NCBI GenBank assembly: GCA_045106555.1
Contig: JBGCET010000054.1
Coordinates: forward strand, 44,109-108,108
Length of the DNA: 64,000 nt
Reading direction: 5' to 3'
Source of the DNA: JANQOZ01 sp045106555
GTDB lineage: Bacteria > Pseudomonadota > Gammaproteobacteria > Xanthomonadales > SZUA-38
The notes under the pieces are model-generated. The model saw only the letters and a program-made list of their open reading frames with translations. It was not told the origin of the DNA and ran no database searches. This document shows positions 42,020 to 52,215 of this stretch, in pieces. The position numbers and the translations under genes were made by a program. Every line of letters starts with the position of its first letter. Position 1 is the stretch's first letter.

Positions 42020-44779
42020 CTACTCGTTAGCAATGCTGAGCTGAAGCTGCAGCGCATCAAGATCCGGATGGTCGGGTTGAACGTCGCTGGCCCGAGTCAA
42101 CCAGACCCCTGCATCATCCAACCTGCCCGCATCGATGGCCACTCTGGCAGCATCCCGCAGCGCGGCGCCCAGATCGGCCCTAACTCTGGGTAACTGGTCG
42201 TTTGACGGATTAATCTGCTCGGAGTCCAGAAACGATGCAACGGCTTCATTCAAATCACCGCTGCTCAACTGAGATCGAGCGCGTTCGGCCAGTCGAATGG
42301 ATACCTGACTAATACCCAGCTGAGCTTCCGCGTTATCTGGCTGAAGGCGCTGAACGGCCCGAAACGAATCGAAAGCAGAAGACCCTGGAGGCTGCATCAA
42401 CAACCCGTTTGACAGCGCATCGGCTGCCTGACTCAGCAAGGTATCCACCTGACTCAACTGATCAGCACTGAGGTTATCGTTTAGCGCGTTTTGCTCGGAA
42501 TAAATTTCCAGTCGACGCTTAGCTCGCCCCAATCCTCCGAGACTGGGATCCAAATCTTCAATCAGACCGATCATGGTTGCTGCGCTTTCCAGTCGATCTT
42601 CCTCCAATGCGAGCTCGGTTAATGCCAGAAAGCGCCTGGCAACCTTAGCCAGCCCGTCTCTTGCCTGCTGATTTCCAGGATCTGCCCGTAGTACCCCCCG
42701 ATACCGATTAATGGCGTTTTCACCGGGTGGCTCGCTAAGTTGATCCTGACTCACGAACCGATTGCCTTCAGAGAGCATCTGGGCAATACGATCGTTGCGC
42801 ACCTGTTGTGCCCTTTCACGATTTTGCGCGGCATCTCGCAGCTGAGTAATTTGTTGACGAGCTCCATTGAGCATCTCAGCGTCTTGTGAAACCAGCACCA
42901 GTTTCTGCAGGGCACTGTCAGCCTCGGAGGTGTTTTCTGCCGCCAGCGCCTGCTCCAGCGCGCGAGTGAGACGACCTTCGATATCTGCCCGGCCCGCCAA
43001 AGCGCCTGCCTGGTTGGGTTCCAGCTCCAGCACCTGTTCAAAGGCGCTAAGTGCGCTGCTGTTCGCTGGACGAACCAGTCGCCCTGCGTCCAGGTGCTGC
43101 TGGGCCTGTTGCAGCAAAGCGTTGATGGTTTCCAGTTGTTCACGACGGCGATCCTGATCCTGACTGGCGGTTTCCTGACCGTTGGTTTGAGCGATGCTCT
43201 GTGAAACCTCCTCGGCGCCGGAACCATCGCCTGGGCCGTTAAGTTTGCCAACCAACTCGGTAATGCGCGGCAGCAAAGGGGCAATTTCCCTCGCTTTGCT
43301 CAAAAGAAGTTGCGCCTGCCCGGTATTGCCGTCGGCCATGGCTTGTTCTGCCTGATCGCACAGGTAAAGGGCCACCAGCTCCTGCCCCGCTAGAGCCCGT
43401 CGATTTCCGGGTTCTGCCGCCAGGACTCGCTCGTAGAGAACATTGGCAAAGTCGCTGGACTCTCCATACCAGCGTCCAAAATCACCTGCCTGCTCAGCCT
43501 GAGCCAACCACCGATCAACATCCTGGTTGGGCATGAATTCACGAAGTCGATCTTGTTGCCACCAGGCCGTTGCGGCCGCACCAACCAACAGCACCAGCGC
43601 GGCCAGCCACCAGCCGCTGCGCTTGCTGTCTTGTCGCGTAGCGCTGATTTGAGTGGGCTTGTACTGGGGTTGATGGACTGTTCTGTCAAAGCTGCTCAGA
43701 TCGTCCATCGACCCCAACCTGGGCTCCTGACGAACGCTGCCGTCAGGTCTGGGCGTGGCGGCCAGGGGCGTGGCTGGCGCCCTCGGAGTGGGCGCTGCTG
43801 GCGCTGCTGAAGGGTCTGCGCTGGCGGGATTGACCGCGGGCGTTTCCATCGCGCGCGTTTCATCAAGCGCTTTCATGGGCGGCAGGTCATTGCCCACCGG
43901 TGGATTGCTGATTCGGGTTACCCGATCTGAACCCATTTCGCCGGCAACCGCCGGCATCTCGCCGCTGAGCAGACGTTGTTCCAGAGCCTGCAAATCCACC
44001 AGCGCCTCGCCGCCGGATTGATAGCGGTCGTCCGGATGTTTGGCCAGAAAGCGCTCAAGCACAGGCTGAATGTAATGCAACTTCTCCGATAACCTGGGAA
44101 CCGGCTCAGTGACGTGTTGTATGCCTACCGCAACCGAATCAGACCCCTCGAAAGGCACACGACCCATAAGCATTTCGTAAAACACAATACCCAAACCGTA
44201 CAGATCGGAGCGACCATCAAGATCTTTGCCCCGCGCCTGTTCCGGGCTCATGTACTGAGGGGTGCCAACGACTGCACCGGTTTTGGTCATCTGAGTGGCA
44301 GAGTTAACCGCCCGCGCAATACCGAAATCGGTTAACACAGCGCCGCCATCTTCGCGGAACAGGATGTTCTCAGGCTTAACGTCTCGGTGCACAAACCCTT
44401 TGCTGTGGGCGTAGTGGAGCGCGCTGGCAATTTCCCGCACTACGCGCACTGTGCTGACCAGTTGGATGTTATCGCCACAGCGCACCGCCAGATCGCCCCC
44501 GGAAAGATATTCCATCGCAATGTAATGCTGGTCGTCGAATACCCCAACGTCGTGTACAGCCACAATGTGGGGGTGATAGAGATTGGCAGCGATTTTTGCC
44601 TCACGCATGAAGCGTTCGCTGAAACTGGTGTCCACCAGCAGCACCCGAGACATGACCTTAAGGGCAACCCGGCGCTCCACCGATTCCTGCATGGCGGAAT
44701 ACACCACAGCCATACCGCCGCGGCCGAGCTCCTGCTCAACCACATAGCCTGGGATATTTACGGAACTGCCGGAATCCAT
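42020..44779 (-). CDS. Membrane Ser/Thr protein kinase with helical repeat C-terminus
   Basis: The N-terminal Hanks-type kinase domain (about residues 12-270) has the glycine loop GRGGMAVVY, the lysine K41 in VALKVM, E60, HRDVKPEN (131-138) and DFG (151-153), so it should be active. A Pro/Ala linker leads to one membrane helix (SGWWLAALVLLVGAAATAWW, near 370-390). The remaining 500 or so residues, outside the membrane, are TPR-like helical repeats with recurring D-P-G-N-x-x-A and L-x-P-x-N-x-x-A patterns. It would phosphorylate cytoplasmic proteins in response to an envelope signal. It ends 25 nt from the convergent glycosyltransferase. Confidence 0.92.
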   Translation of the reverse strand: MDSGSSVNIPGYVVEQELGRGGMAVVYSAMQESVERRVALKVMSRVLLVDTSFSERFMREAKIAANLYHPHIVAVHDVGVFDDQHYIAMEYLSGGDLAVRCGDNIQLVSTVRVVREIASALHYAHSKGFVHRDVKPENILFREDGGAVLTDFGIARAVNSATQMTKTGAVVGTPQYMSPEQARGKDLDGRSDLYGLGIVFYEMLMGRVPFEGSDSVAVGIQHVTEPVPRLSEKLHYIQPVLERFLAKHPDDRYQSGGEALVDLQALEQRLLSGEMPAVAGEMGSDRVTRISNPPVGNDLPPMKALDETRAMETPAVNPASADPSAAPAAPTPRAPATPLAATPRPDGSVRQEPRLGSMDDLSSFDRTVHQPQYKPTQISATRQDSKRSGWWLAALVLLVGAAATAWWQQDRLREFMPNQDVDRWLAQAEQAGDFGRWYGESSDFANVLYERVLAAEPGNRRALAGQELVALYLCDQAEQAMADGNTGQAQLLLSKAREIAPLLPRITELVGKLNGPGDGSGAEEVSQSIAQTNGQETASQDQDRRREQLETINALLQQAQQHLDAGRLVRPANSSALSAFEQVLELEPNQAGALAGRADIEGRLTRALEQALAAENTSEADSALQKLVLVSQDAEMLNGARQQITQLRDAAQNRERAQQVRNDRIAQMLSEGNRFVSQDQLSEPPGENAINRYRGVLRADPGNQQARDGLAKVARRFLALTELALEEDRLESAATMIGLIEDLDPSLGGLGRAKRRLEIYSEQNALNDNLSADQLSQVDTLLSQAADALSNGLLMQPPGSSAFDSFRAVQRLQPDNAEAQLGISQVSIRLAERARSQLSSGDLNEAVASFLDSEQINPSNDQLPRVRADLGAALRDAARVAIDAGRLDDAGVWLTRASDVQPDHPDLDALQLQLSIANE

Positions 44780-44891
44780 AGTCAGTGCTTTGCGGGCCCC
44801 CTGGCGCCGACATCTGGCCTGAAACGGCGCAGAAAAGAAGCCAATTTTACGGCAAAACTGCTCAAAAGGGCCATGTTACCGTGAATCTTTG

Positions 44892-45779
44892 TCAATCACT
44901 CATAGCCTGGGTTACCGCCTCGTTGGCAGGAATTGAGGCTACAGCGCCTGATCGGGTCACCGCCAGCGCGCCCGCAAACACCGCCCGGGCCAACGTCTCA
45001 GCGTTACTCATGCCTGCAGCAAGCCCTGCGACAAAATATCCCACAAACGTGTCCCCTGCCGCCGTGGTGTCCAGTACAGCGACCTCAGGGGCATCCACCG
45101 ATATGCGTTCATCGCAATGCCACAGCACGGCGCCACGGCGACCCAGAGTCAGAACCAGTCGCACGCCCGGATATTTTTTTTGCAGTCTATCTAATGCAGC
45201 GTCGGGATTGCTCTGGCCAGACAACATGCAGGCCTCAGTTTCGTTAAGCACCAGCGTGTCGACATGCTCCAGCGGGGCCGCTTTTGCGCAATCTGACATA
45301 GGCGCAGGATTCAGGATTACCGGCAGCCCTCGTCCGCGTGCCAGCTCTATGGCCTCGGCAAGGAGGTTGCACTCATTTTGCAGCAACAGATAGGACCAGG
45401 GATTCGAACTCGACAGCGCTGCGGCCAGCGCTGCCGGCTTGCAGGACTGGTTGGCACCGCCATGCACAACAATGGCGTTTTCTCCCTGACGATCCACCTG
45501 AATGATAGCGTGCCCGCTGGGCTCGTCCGCCAGCGTGATTAAACGGGTATTCACACCCCGTTGCGCGAGCTCCTCTGCAGCCCAGCGACCATCTTTGCCC
45601 AACTGGCCCAGATGGGTAACCTCACCGCCTGCCGCGGCAATGGCTACTGATTGGTTGGCCCCTTTGCCGCCTAGCCCCTTGGATAAACCCTCACTGGCGA
45701 GGGTCTGGCCGGGTTCAACAATAGCCGGCAGCTGATAAACGTAATCAATGTTGATTGACCCATAATTTAGGATCGCCAT
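44892..45779 (-). CDS. rbsK: PfkB-family sugar kinase, ribokinase-like
   Basis: The 295-residue protein is a ribokinase-type PfkB kinase that would phosphorylate ribose or a similar sugar with ATP. It shows GGKGANQSVAIAAAGG (substrate binding), GHAIIQVDRQGENAIVVHGGAN, NPAPM, LNETEACMLSG and the catalytic DTTAAGDTFVGYFVAGLA with the aspartate base. No ribose transporter or repressor is next to it. It follows the P450 gene by 21 nt on the same strand, so it may be in the relA-P450-rbsK transcript. The substrate is uncertain. Confidence 0.9.
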   Translation of the reverse strand: MAILNYGSINIDYVYQLPAIVEPGQTLASEGLSKGLGGKGANQSVAIAAAGGEVTHLGQLGKDGRWAAEELAQRGVNTRLITLADEPSGHAIIQVDRQGENAIVVHGGANQSCKPAALAAALSSSNPWSYLLLQNECNLLAEAIELARGRGLPVILNPAPMSDCAKAAPLEHVDTLVLNETEACMLSGQSNPDAALDRLQKKYPGVRLVLTLGRRGAVLWHCDERISVDAPEVAVLDTTAAGDTFVGYFVAGLAAGMSNAETLARAVFAGALAVTRSGAVASIPANEAVTQAMSD

Positions 45780-45800
45780 GTATGCTCCTTCGTTGCCTGC

Positions 45801-47030
45801 TTACCTGATCATCAGTCGCGTAAACCCCCGAAAACGGGCACGCTGCCCTCGAACGGGTGGCTCTGCGAGTTCAGCCTCAGGAAAACGATCAGTGAACCGA
45901 CCCAGCGCAGTTTTTCCCTCCAACCGTGCCAAATTGACGCCAGCACAGACATGCGGGCCGCTGGCAAAAGCGAGATGGTGATTCGGCGTTCTTGCCACAT
46001 CAAACACGTCCGGCTGGTCAAACCGTTTGGGGTCACGGTTGGCAGCGCCAATGCACAAGGTCAACTGGGTGCCTTGGGCAATCGAGACGCCACCCAAACG
46101 AGTCTCATGGGTACATACACGATTACCCAACTGATTGGAGCTTTCCATTCGTAACACCTCTTCAACCATGGTGACCAGGTATTCGGGGTGGGAAACCAAA
46201 CGCGACCGTTGATCCGGGTTACGCAATAACAGCTCGATACCGTTTCCAATCAAGTTTGTGGTGGTTTCGTGACCAGCGTTCAGGATAAAAATACAGTTTT
46301 GCAGCAGCTCGGTTTCGGTCAGCCCGTTGGTAACTCCGGTTCCCTCAATCAATTTGGTTAATACGTCAATTGTCGAATCCAGTGGACGCTTGCGACGATC
46401 TGCAACCAGGCCCTTCAAATAATCCAGGAACTGCGCCACTGCGGCATTGCCTGCGGATTTCATTGCTTCGGTTGGTTGCGGTTCAAGCGCCGACAAAATC
46501 GCCAAAGACCACTCGCGCAAGGGTCCCCGCTCGTCAGCAGGAATATTCATCAGATTGCCAATAATTTCGATGGGTATGGCGGCAGCAAAATCGTCGATAG
46601 CGTTGAACGGTTTGCCCGGCTGGACGTTGTCCAGCAATCGGTCAACCAGCTCGGTCAAACCTTGCTCCATGTGCGCGATGGCTCTTGGCGTCAACGCCCC
46701 CTGGATCAGGTGACGCACCCGGGTATGCAACGGTGGGTCATTAAACACCAGGCTGCTGGTGTGATGTTGGTACAACAGAGAATCACCAAAAACCGGCAAA
46801 AATGCCGCCGTCTTGTCGGAACTGAAGGTGCTTGGGTCTTTGTAGACCGTACGCAAATCCTCATAACGGGTGAGAAACAAACCACCATCAGGCAATTCAT
46901 GGATGGGGCTGTGCTCCCGCAACGCCGCGTAGAGTGGAAAGGGGTCGTCGTAAAAACCCGGCCCCAAAAAGCGGGGGTCAAAACTCTGAATCATCTCCAG
47001 AAGATCTATGTCCGCAGTCTTGGACCCCAT
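45801..47030 (-). CDS. Cytochrome P450
   Basis: A soluble bacterial P450 of 409 residues. The heme-binding loop FASGPHVCAGVNLARLE contains the thiolate ligand C362; AGHETTTNLIGNG is the I-helix oxygen-activation motif and EEVLR is the ExxR motif. It would hydroxylate a small hydrophobic molecule using electrons from a ferredoxin and reductase, none of which is adjacent. Its ATG shares bases with the relA stop (TAATG), so its translation is probably coupled to relA, an unusual association. Confidence 0.95.
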   Translation of the reverse strand: MGSKTADIDLLEMIQSFDPRFLGPGFYDDPFPLYAALREHSPIHELPDGGLFLTRYEDLRTVYKDPSTFSSDKTAAFLPVFGDSLLYQHHTSSLVFNDPPLHTRVRHLIQGALTPRAIAHMEQGLTELVDRLLDNVQPGKPFNAIDDFAAAIPIEIIGNLMNIPADERGPLREWSLAILSALEPQPTEAMKSAGNAAVAQFLDYLKGLVADRRKRPLDSTIDVLTKLIEGTGVTNGLTETELLQNCIFILNAGHETTTNLIGNGIELLLRNPDQRSRLVSHPEYLVTMVEEVLRMESSNQLGNRVCTHETRLGGVSIAQGTQLTLCIGAANRDPKRFDQPDVFDVARTPNHHLAFASGPHVCAGVNLARLEGKTALGRFTDRFPEAELAEPPVRGQRARFRGFTRLMIR

Positions 47031-49123
47031 TAACCTACTCGAACCGCACTGTTCACGTTGGGTATGGTAACCAGACGGGTCAGCAAATCGTTCAGATGCT
47101 CAAAGTCGGTGACTCTGACCACCATGCGAATCTCCACTTCCCCTCGAGCAGAATCCACCTGGGAGTTGAAATTGAGCATTTCACTGCGCAATGTGGAGGT
47201 TAATTGTCCAATATCTCGCAACAGGCCCTTACGATCGTAAGCCTGCAGTTGAACCTCGGCCTGGTACTGGCCTTTGGGATCTCCACCCCAGGCAACATCC
47301 AGCATTCGCGCCGGGTCTGTACTCACCAATCGTTCAACGTTTTTACAGTCGCGCCGATGAATACTGACGCCGCGCGCTTTGGTGATAAAGCCAACAATTG
47401 GGTCTCCAGGAAGCGGACTGCAACAGCGAGCAATGACGGTCAACAGCTGCCCCACGCCTTCAATCACAAGGTCGTCATCGGGCCGAGGTTGGGCTTGGGG
47501 CGAGCGCGCCAACGGCAACGTCTCCTCGTCGCTTCGGCTAAGGTCTTCCAGCGCTGCGGCCACCTGCCCAACGGTGACCTCACCAATGGCAACCGCGACA
47601 TAAAGACCCTCCAGATCCTTAAAGTTAAACCGACTGACCAACGGCTCGAGATCTTTTGCCGGCACGGCCAGCCGCTTTAGCTCTTTGTCTAAAATCTCCT
47701 TGCCTTCAACCAGGTTTCGATCGCGGTCTTTGGCGCGAAACCATTGCCTGACCTTAGCCCGTGAGCGCGCGCTGGCCAGATAGCCCAGCCGAGGCACCAA
47801 CCAGTCGCGACTCGGGTCTTCCTGTTTGCTGGTTAAAACCTCAACCTGCTCACCGTTTTTCAGTGAGTAGGTTAGCGGCACGATACGACCGTTGACCTTC
47901 GCTCCGCGGCAGCGATTGCCCACCGAGGTGTGCACCTGATAAGCAAAATCCAGCACCGTGCTGCCCTGCTGCAAATCCAGCACCTTACCCATAGGCGTCA
48001 GCACGTAAACCCGATCATCACTGCTCTCGTTAATGAACTCATCCAGCACCGCCGCCTCGTCACCGCCCTCCAGCAATTGCCGCATCCAGTTGAGTTTGCG
48101 CTGGTAGCCTGGGTCGTGATCGCCTCCTTCCTTGTACCGCCAGTGAGCCGCCACTCCCAGCTCTGCGTGGTCGTGCATCGCGTGAGTGCGGATCTGGATT
48201 TCAACGGTCTTTCCGTCCGGCCCAAACACCGCTGTGTGCAGCGACTGGTAGTTGTTGCCCTTAGGATTGGCGATGTAGTCGTCAAACTCTCCCGGTACCG
48301 GTCGCCATAGAGAATGTACGATGCCCAAGGCGGAGTAACACTGAGCCAAGTCATCAACCAGCACCCGAACAGCGCGCACGTCGTAGAGCTCGCTGAAGGC
48401 CAGACCTTTGCGCTGCATCTTTTTCCAGATACTGAAAATGTGCTTGGGCCTGCCAACAACCTCGGCATCTATGCTGGCCTCGGACAGTGCGGTATTCACC
48501 TGGGCGATAAATCGACCGATGTAACGCTCCCTGTCCATCCGTCGCTCAGCCAACAAGCCCGCAATGCGTCGATAAAGTTCCGGCTCAAGGAAGCGAAACA
48601 CCAGATCTTCCAACTCCCACTTTAGCTGCCAGATACCGAGTCGGTTGGCCAACGGCGCGTGGATTGCCTGAACGATCAGTGCCGCATTGCGTTGATCATC
48701 CGCAGGCGCGTCGGTCAGCTTGCGAAGCCTGACCAGTCGCTGGACCAACACAACGAGAACCACTCTGACGTCTCTTACAATGGCCATCAGCAATCTTCGC
48801 AGACCTTCGTCCGCGCCGGCGGCTGGATCAAATGCGGCCTCGAGACTATCGATCTGAAGAATCTGATCGGTCAGCGCAAGCTGCGGCGCTGCGCCAGTTT
48901 TCTGATGGCAAAAGTAGTCGCAATAGACCGCCAGGCAATGCGGGTCCACTGCCAGTTCAGACATGATCAGCAGAGCCGGGAGCAGCTCCGCTTGGGCGTC
49001 GTCGCCGTCAAGGATGGGGCCGATGGTGGCTGACAGGTCCTCCAACTCGTCAGCGGCGTGAGCCTGCTGGTAGTAGTCCCACCAGTTGCGGAGGTTCGCA
49101 TGTTGAGGTTTCTGGCGTTGCAT
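47030..49123 (-). CDS. relA: (p)ppGpp synthetase RelA
   Basis: RelA makes (p)ppGpp on ribosomes stalled by uncharged tRNA. The order is a degenerate HD region (about residues 40-160), the synthetase domain (RPKHIFSIWKKMQ, LYDVRAVRVLVDD, GNNYQSLHTAVFGPDGKTVEIQIRT given in parts), TGS (VYVLTPMGKVLDLQ), a zinc-finger-like ARCCSPLPGD and a C-terminal ACT domain. No HDxxED hydrolase motif is visible, so it is synthesis only. The start at 49123 (MQRQKPQHANLRNW) gives 697 residues; the ATG at 49264 adds 47 unlikely residues. The usual neighbours rlmD and mazG are absent. Confidence 0.95.
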   Translation of the reverse strand: MQRQKPQHANLRNWWDYYQQAHAADELEDLSATIGPILDGDDAQAELLPALLIMSELAVDPHCLAVYCDYFCHQKTGAAPQLALTDQILQIDSLEAAFDPAAGADEGLRRLLMAIVRDVRVVLVVLVQRLVRLRKLTDAPADDQRNAALIVQAIHAPLANRLGIWQLKWELEDLVFRFLEPELYRRIAGLLAERRMDRERYIGRFIAQVNTALSEASIDAEVVGRPKHIFSIWKKMQRKGLAFSELYDVRAVRVLVDDLAQCYSALGIVHSLWRPVPGEFDDYIANPKGNNYQSLHTAVFGPDGKTVEIQIRTHAMHDHAELGVAAHWRYKEGGDHDPGYQRKLNWMRQLLEGGDEAAVLDEFINESSDDRVYVLTPMGKVLDLQQGSTVLDFAYQVHTSVGNRCRGAKVNGRIVPLTYSLKNGEQVEVLTSKQEDPSRDWLVPRLGYLASARSRAKVRQWFRAKDRDRNLVEGKEILDKELKRLAVPAKDLEPLVSRFNFKDLEGLYVAVAIGEVTVGQVAAALEDLSRSDEETLPLARSPQAQPRPDDDLVIEGVGQLLTVIARCCSPLPGDPIVGFITKARGVSIHRRDCKNVERLVSTDPARMLDVAWGGDPKGQYQAEVQLQAYDRKGLLRDIGQLTSTLRSEMLNFNSQVDSARGEVEIRMVVRVTDFEHLNDLLTRLVTIPNVNSAVRVG

Positions 49124-49375
49124 TTCGTGGGTATTGTACCGATTGAGAGATTGGGGTTGGGGCCAACATAGAAGCGCGCGCCCGGTGGCAAGGAATGGCT
49201 CCCTGCGGTCCCGTTTATTTCCTTCCCACAGGGCGTGCGCCCCGACGCCTGGATGATCTGACAATTACCGCCCGGAGATAGCCTCGACCAACAGGGTCCA
49301 GGGGCTAACGGGAAGAAATTTTTTGCGGAATTGGCGTTAAGCGACTGGAACAAAAATCCAACATAAAACGAACAA

Positions 49376-49417
49376 GGGGTTCGCTACCATGTATGCAACT
49401 TAACGGTAGCAAACCCC
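49376..49417 (-). terminator. Hairpin terminator after the large exported-protein gene
   Basis: Thirteen-base arms (49376-49388 and 49405-49417) enclose a 16-nt loop. Read as minus-strand RNA the stem is complete, with one G-U pair; as plus-strand RNA the same position is a C-A mismatch, which supports function on the minus strand. It lies 30 nt past the stop of the exported protein and is followed by a T-rich stretch (TTGTTCGTTTTATG). It separates that gene from relA. Confidence 0.7.
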
Positions 49418-49446
49418 TGTGAGGTTTATCGCATTGATGCGGAAAA

Positions 49447-52215
49447 TCAGGGTGTGGCGGTGATAATTGTCAACGTGACTGTTGGGGAGGTATCGGTGCC
49501 ACCGCCGTCGTCAACCAAAACGATGTCGAGGGTGGCCGTGCCGGTATTTCCGCTCAGCGCAAAGTCCAAATTGCCTGCATCCGGGCCACTGTCATCCACT
49601 TCCGGGTCAACAGCGAAGATTCCGTCCGGATCGGTCACCGTCGTTGTAATACTGGCAACTGCCTGAATCGCACCTTCAAATGGCCCAAGCGCCGCATCGC
49701 CGCTGACCACCACCATGGCATCCACACTTTCAAAGCCGGTATTGGTTGAATCCAGCGTCAACGTTACCGTTCCCGGTACAAAGCTAATGACGTTGTCATC
49801 ACCCTCAATGGTGGCCTGGTCGGCAAACACCACAGACGGTGCATCGTTAACGTTGTCTACGGTGAGCGAAATAACCCCTGGTGCAGACGGTATGCCGTCC
49901 GACGCAACAACAGACAGATCAACCATTCCAAAGGCATCGGGCTGCGTGGTAACAGACACAACGATGTTGTTGAGGTCCGAATCATCGATGGTGATATCGC
50001 CATCGGCAACCAGCGTTTGATCCGACGACGTTACCGCAATGGTTACCGCATCACCCTCAGGATCGGTAGCGGCCACGGTAAAGCCGGCACCGGTTAGCGG
50101 TTCAGCGCTGGCCTCTTCTGCCAGGTTGTCTGGCGAACCGGTAACAGATACCACGGGCGCCGAGTTATCCACCAAAATATCGAAGGTGAAGACGCTTGAG
50201 CTGTTGATGGCCTCGCCGTCGTCTACCGTGATGGTGACCGTTGCGGTGCCGCTGTTGCCGCTGAGTACGTAGTCCAGATCCCAGGTACCGGCCAATCCGT
50301 TTTCGCGCAAATCTGGTTGGCCCGAAGTGCCAAAGAACACACCAGGATCGGAAGGCGCACCAATGCTGACACTGGTGGTTTGACCCGCCTCATCCGCTGG
50401 TCCTGGGCTGACGGATACCACCCAGTCACCAAAGATGACCTCAAATTCAGCAGGCACATCCGCGGGGTAAGATTGATTGGCGCAACCCGCCGCTGAAGTT
50501 TCGTCACAGTTAGGCCCGTTGAACACAGGATTGCCGCCGTTGTAATCAAATCCGCCAAGGACTGTGATACTGGGCGCATCGTTCACGGCGTTTACCGTAA
50601 TACTCAAGTCAACCGTTCCCTGCCCACCAAGATCATCAATTAGCGCCAGCTGGATTGTTCCGGTGCCGTTCGCGTCAGCAACCGGCGAAATTTCAAGACC
50701 GCTAACGCTAACCGATGCAGTTCCGGCTCCCGTCAACGTTGGTGTGCCAACAACGGTCAGCAGCGTCGGGCTGAGAGACGTGGCGGTAACCGACGCAATG
50801 GTGCCGTCAGCATCCGTGCCGTCGATGGTGAATCCGCCGCCTGAATTGCAGCCGCCATTGACCAGATCCGAGATTCCCGAATCTTCGTCGATGGTGCAGC
50901 TGCCGGTGCTGGTAATTTCGGGCACTTCGTTATCACGGACATCAAACTGCCATGACGCTACGTTGTCCACTGGATCGGTTTCGCCGTTCCCGCTCAGGTC
51001 GGCAACAGATGCCGTAACAATAAGATCTTGGCCAGCTGCACCAGCTTCCAGCGGCCGGTCAACATTAATCACCGCCATGGCACCGGCATCCAGCGAGCCC
51101 AGTACAACATCGACGTAACCGGAGCCACCTGCACAGGTGGCTCCGGAGGCACAGCTCCAGGCACCGGCTGCAAGCCTCGTGGGTTTGCCGGAAGACAAGC
51201 CAGTGGGGTACAGGTCCTTGACGGCTACGTTGGCCGCCGTGTTCTGGCCGCAGTTGGTGACAATCAGATTGTACTGAGCATTCTGATTGGTTGTGGTGTT
51301 AGGGTTGGCCACCAGCTGGAAATCAATCTCGAGGTCAGTACTGGACACACCGCCAATACCACCGCCGCCAGTTTCAAAGCCGTCTTGAAAGAAGATGTCG
51401 GCAGGCGAACAGACGCCGCCGGCGCTGTCCGTGGTAACAACCTCAGCCACATCAGGCACAGCCAGACAGACAGGGTTGCCATCAGTTGCCGCCCGTAGGG
51501 TAGGCCTGATAGATCCGCTGCCACCAAACGGCTGGTAGTCCAGCGACTCAAACCCCTGGTAATTGGTGATGATCTGATTGGTATCTGTGACCGCAAGGCG
51601 CAATCCTGCCTGGGTAGCGTCCGACAGACACAGCACGTCTTCATTGAGACTGAGTGAAATGGTTGCGGGTGCCGCAAACACGTTGTAGCCAATCGCATCA
51701 GCAATGCCCAAATCGACCGGCGGCCGGCCCAAGACATCCAGCTCAACATTCAGCCCGGTTGCCGCCCCCTTGGCAAAGGTGGTGGTGACCAGGGATTGGC
51801 TTGAAGGCACCGTGCACAGCGGAAACATACCCCCGGAAATCACTGGCGACACTGCCAACAGTTTTTGCTTTTTGCCTTCAACCCGAAAACCCTCGATAGG
51901 ATATCGGGTACCGTCAAGAATTAACGTCTGTGCGGTCTTTTTTGACGAACTGATGCCGCAGTTGCGGCCACCACCGGCAGAAGCCACCGTGAGCTCGCCA
52001 GAGCCCGCGTCATAACGCCAACTTTCCAGGGCGATGGCCTGAACGATACTGCCGGCGTCGTTTCGTGCCAAACGCAGCGAACCGCCAGCTTCAGCCTGTA
52101 CCGCCCCGGCAAACAGGAAGCTGATGACCAGAGCCGGCGCTAAAACGGTTGATGCAGCCACTGCATATGCCGAACCGAGTCGTCGATCTCCGGCCTTAGG
52201 TGTAGATAAACTCAT
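49447..52215 (-). CDS. Large exported multi-repeat adhesin-like protein
   Basis: The 922-residue protein starts MSLSTPKAGDRRLG with a signal ending in AGAVQAEAGG. After an N-terminal domain with cysteines it has a DUF11-like domain (DLEIDFQLVANPNTTTNQNAQYN region, about residues 285-400) and then four or five Ig/cadherin-like repeats marked by VNDAPS (three copies), D/E-rich calcium-type turns and GTATVTITVDDG. Such proteins are surface or secreted adhesins or matrix proteins. No C-terminal sorting motif such as PEP-CTERM is seen, so the export route after Sec is unclear. Start at 52215 is preferred because it places the signal properly. Confidence 0.82.
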   Translation of the reverse strand: MSLSTPKAGDRRLGSAYAVAASTVLAPALVISFLFAGAVQAEAGGSLRLARNDAGSIVQAIALESWRYDAGSGELTVASAGGGRNCGISSSKKTAQTLILDGTRYPIEGFRVEGKKQKLLAVSPVISGGMFPLCTVPSSQSLVTTTFAKGAATGLNVELDVLGRPPVDLGIADAIGYNVFAAPATISLSLNEDVLCLSDATQAGLRLAVTDTNQIITNYQGFESLDYQPFGGSGSIRPTLRAATDGNPVCLAVPDVAEVVTTDSAGGVCSPADIFFQDGFETGGGGIGGVSSTDLEIDFQLVANPNTTTNQNAQYNLIVTNCGQNTAANVAVKDLYPTGLSSGKPTRLAAGAWSCASGATCAGGSGYVDVVLGSLDAGAMAVINVDRPLEAGAAGQDLIVTASVADLSGNGETDPVDNVASWQFDVRDNEVPEITSTGSCTIDEDSGISDLVNGGCNSGGGFTIDGTDADGTIASVTATSLSPTLLTVVGTPTLTGAGTASVSVSGLEISPVADANGTGTIQLALIDDLGGQGTVDLSITVNAVNDAPSITVLGGFDYNGGNPVFNGPNCDETSAAGCANQSYPADVPAEFEVIFGDWVVSVSPGPADEAGQTTSVSIGAPSDPGVFFGTSGQPDLRENGLAGTWDLDYVLSGNSGTATVTITVDDGEAINSSSVFTFDILVDNSAPVVSVTGSPDNLAEEASAEPLTGAGFTVAATDPEGDAVTIAVTSSDQTLVADGDITIDDSDLNNIVVSVTTQPDAFGMVDLSVVASDGIPSAPGVISLTVDNVNDAPSVVFADQATIEGDDNVISFVPGTVTLTLDSTNTGFESVDAMVVVSGDAALGPFEGAIQAVASITTTVTDPDGIFAVDPEVDDSGPDAGNLDFALSGNTGTATLDIVLVDDGGGTDTSPTVTLTIITATP

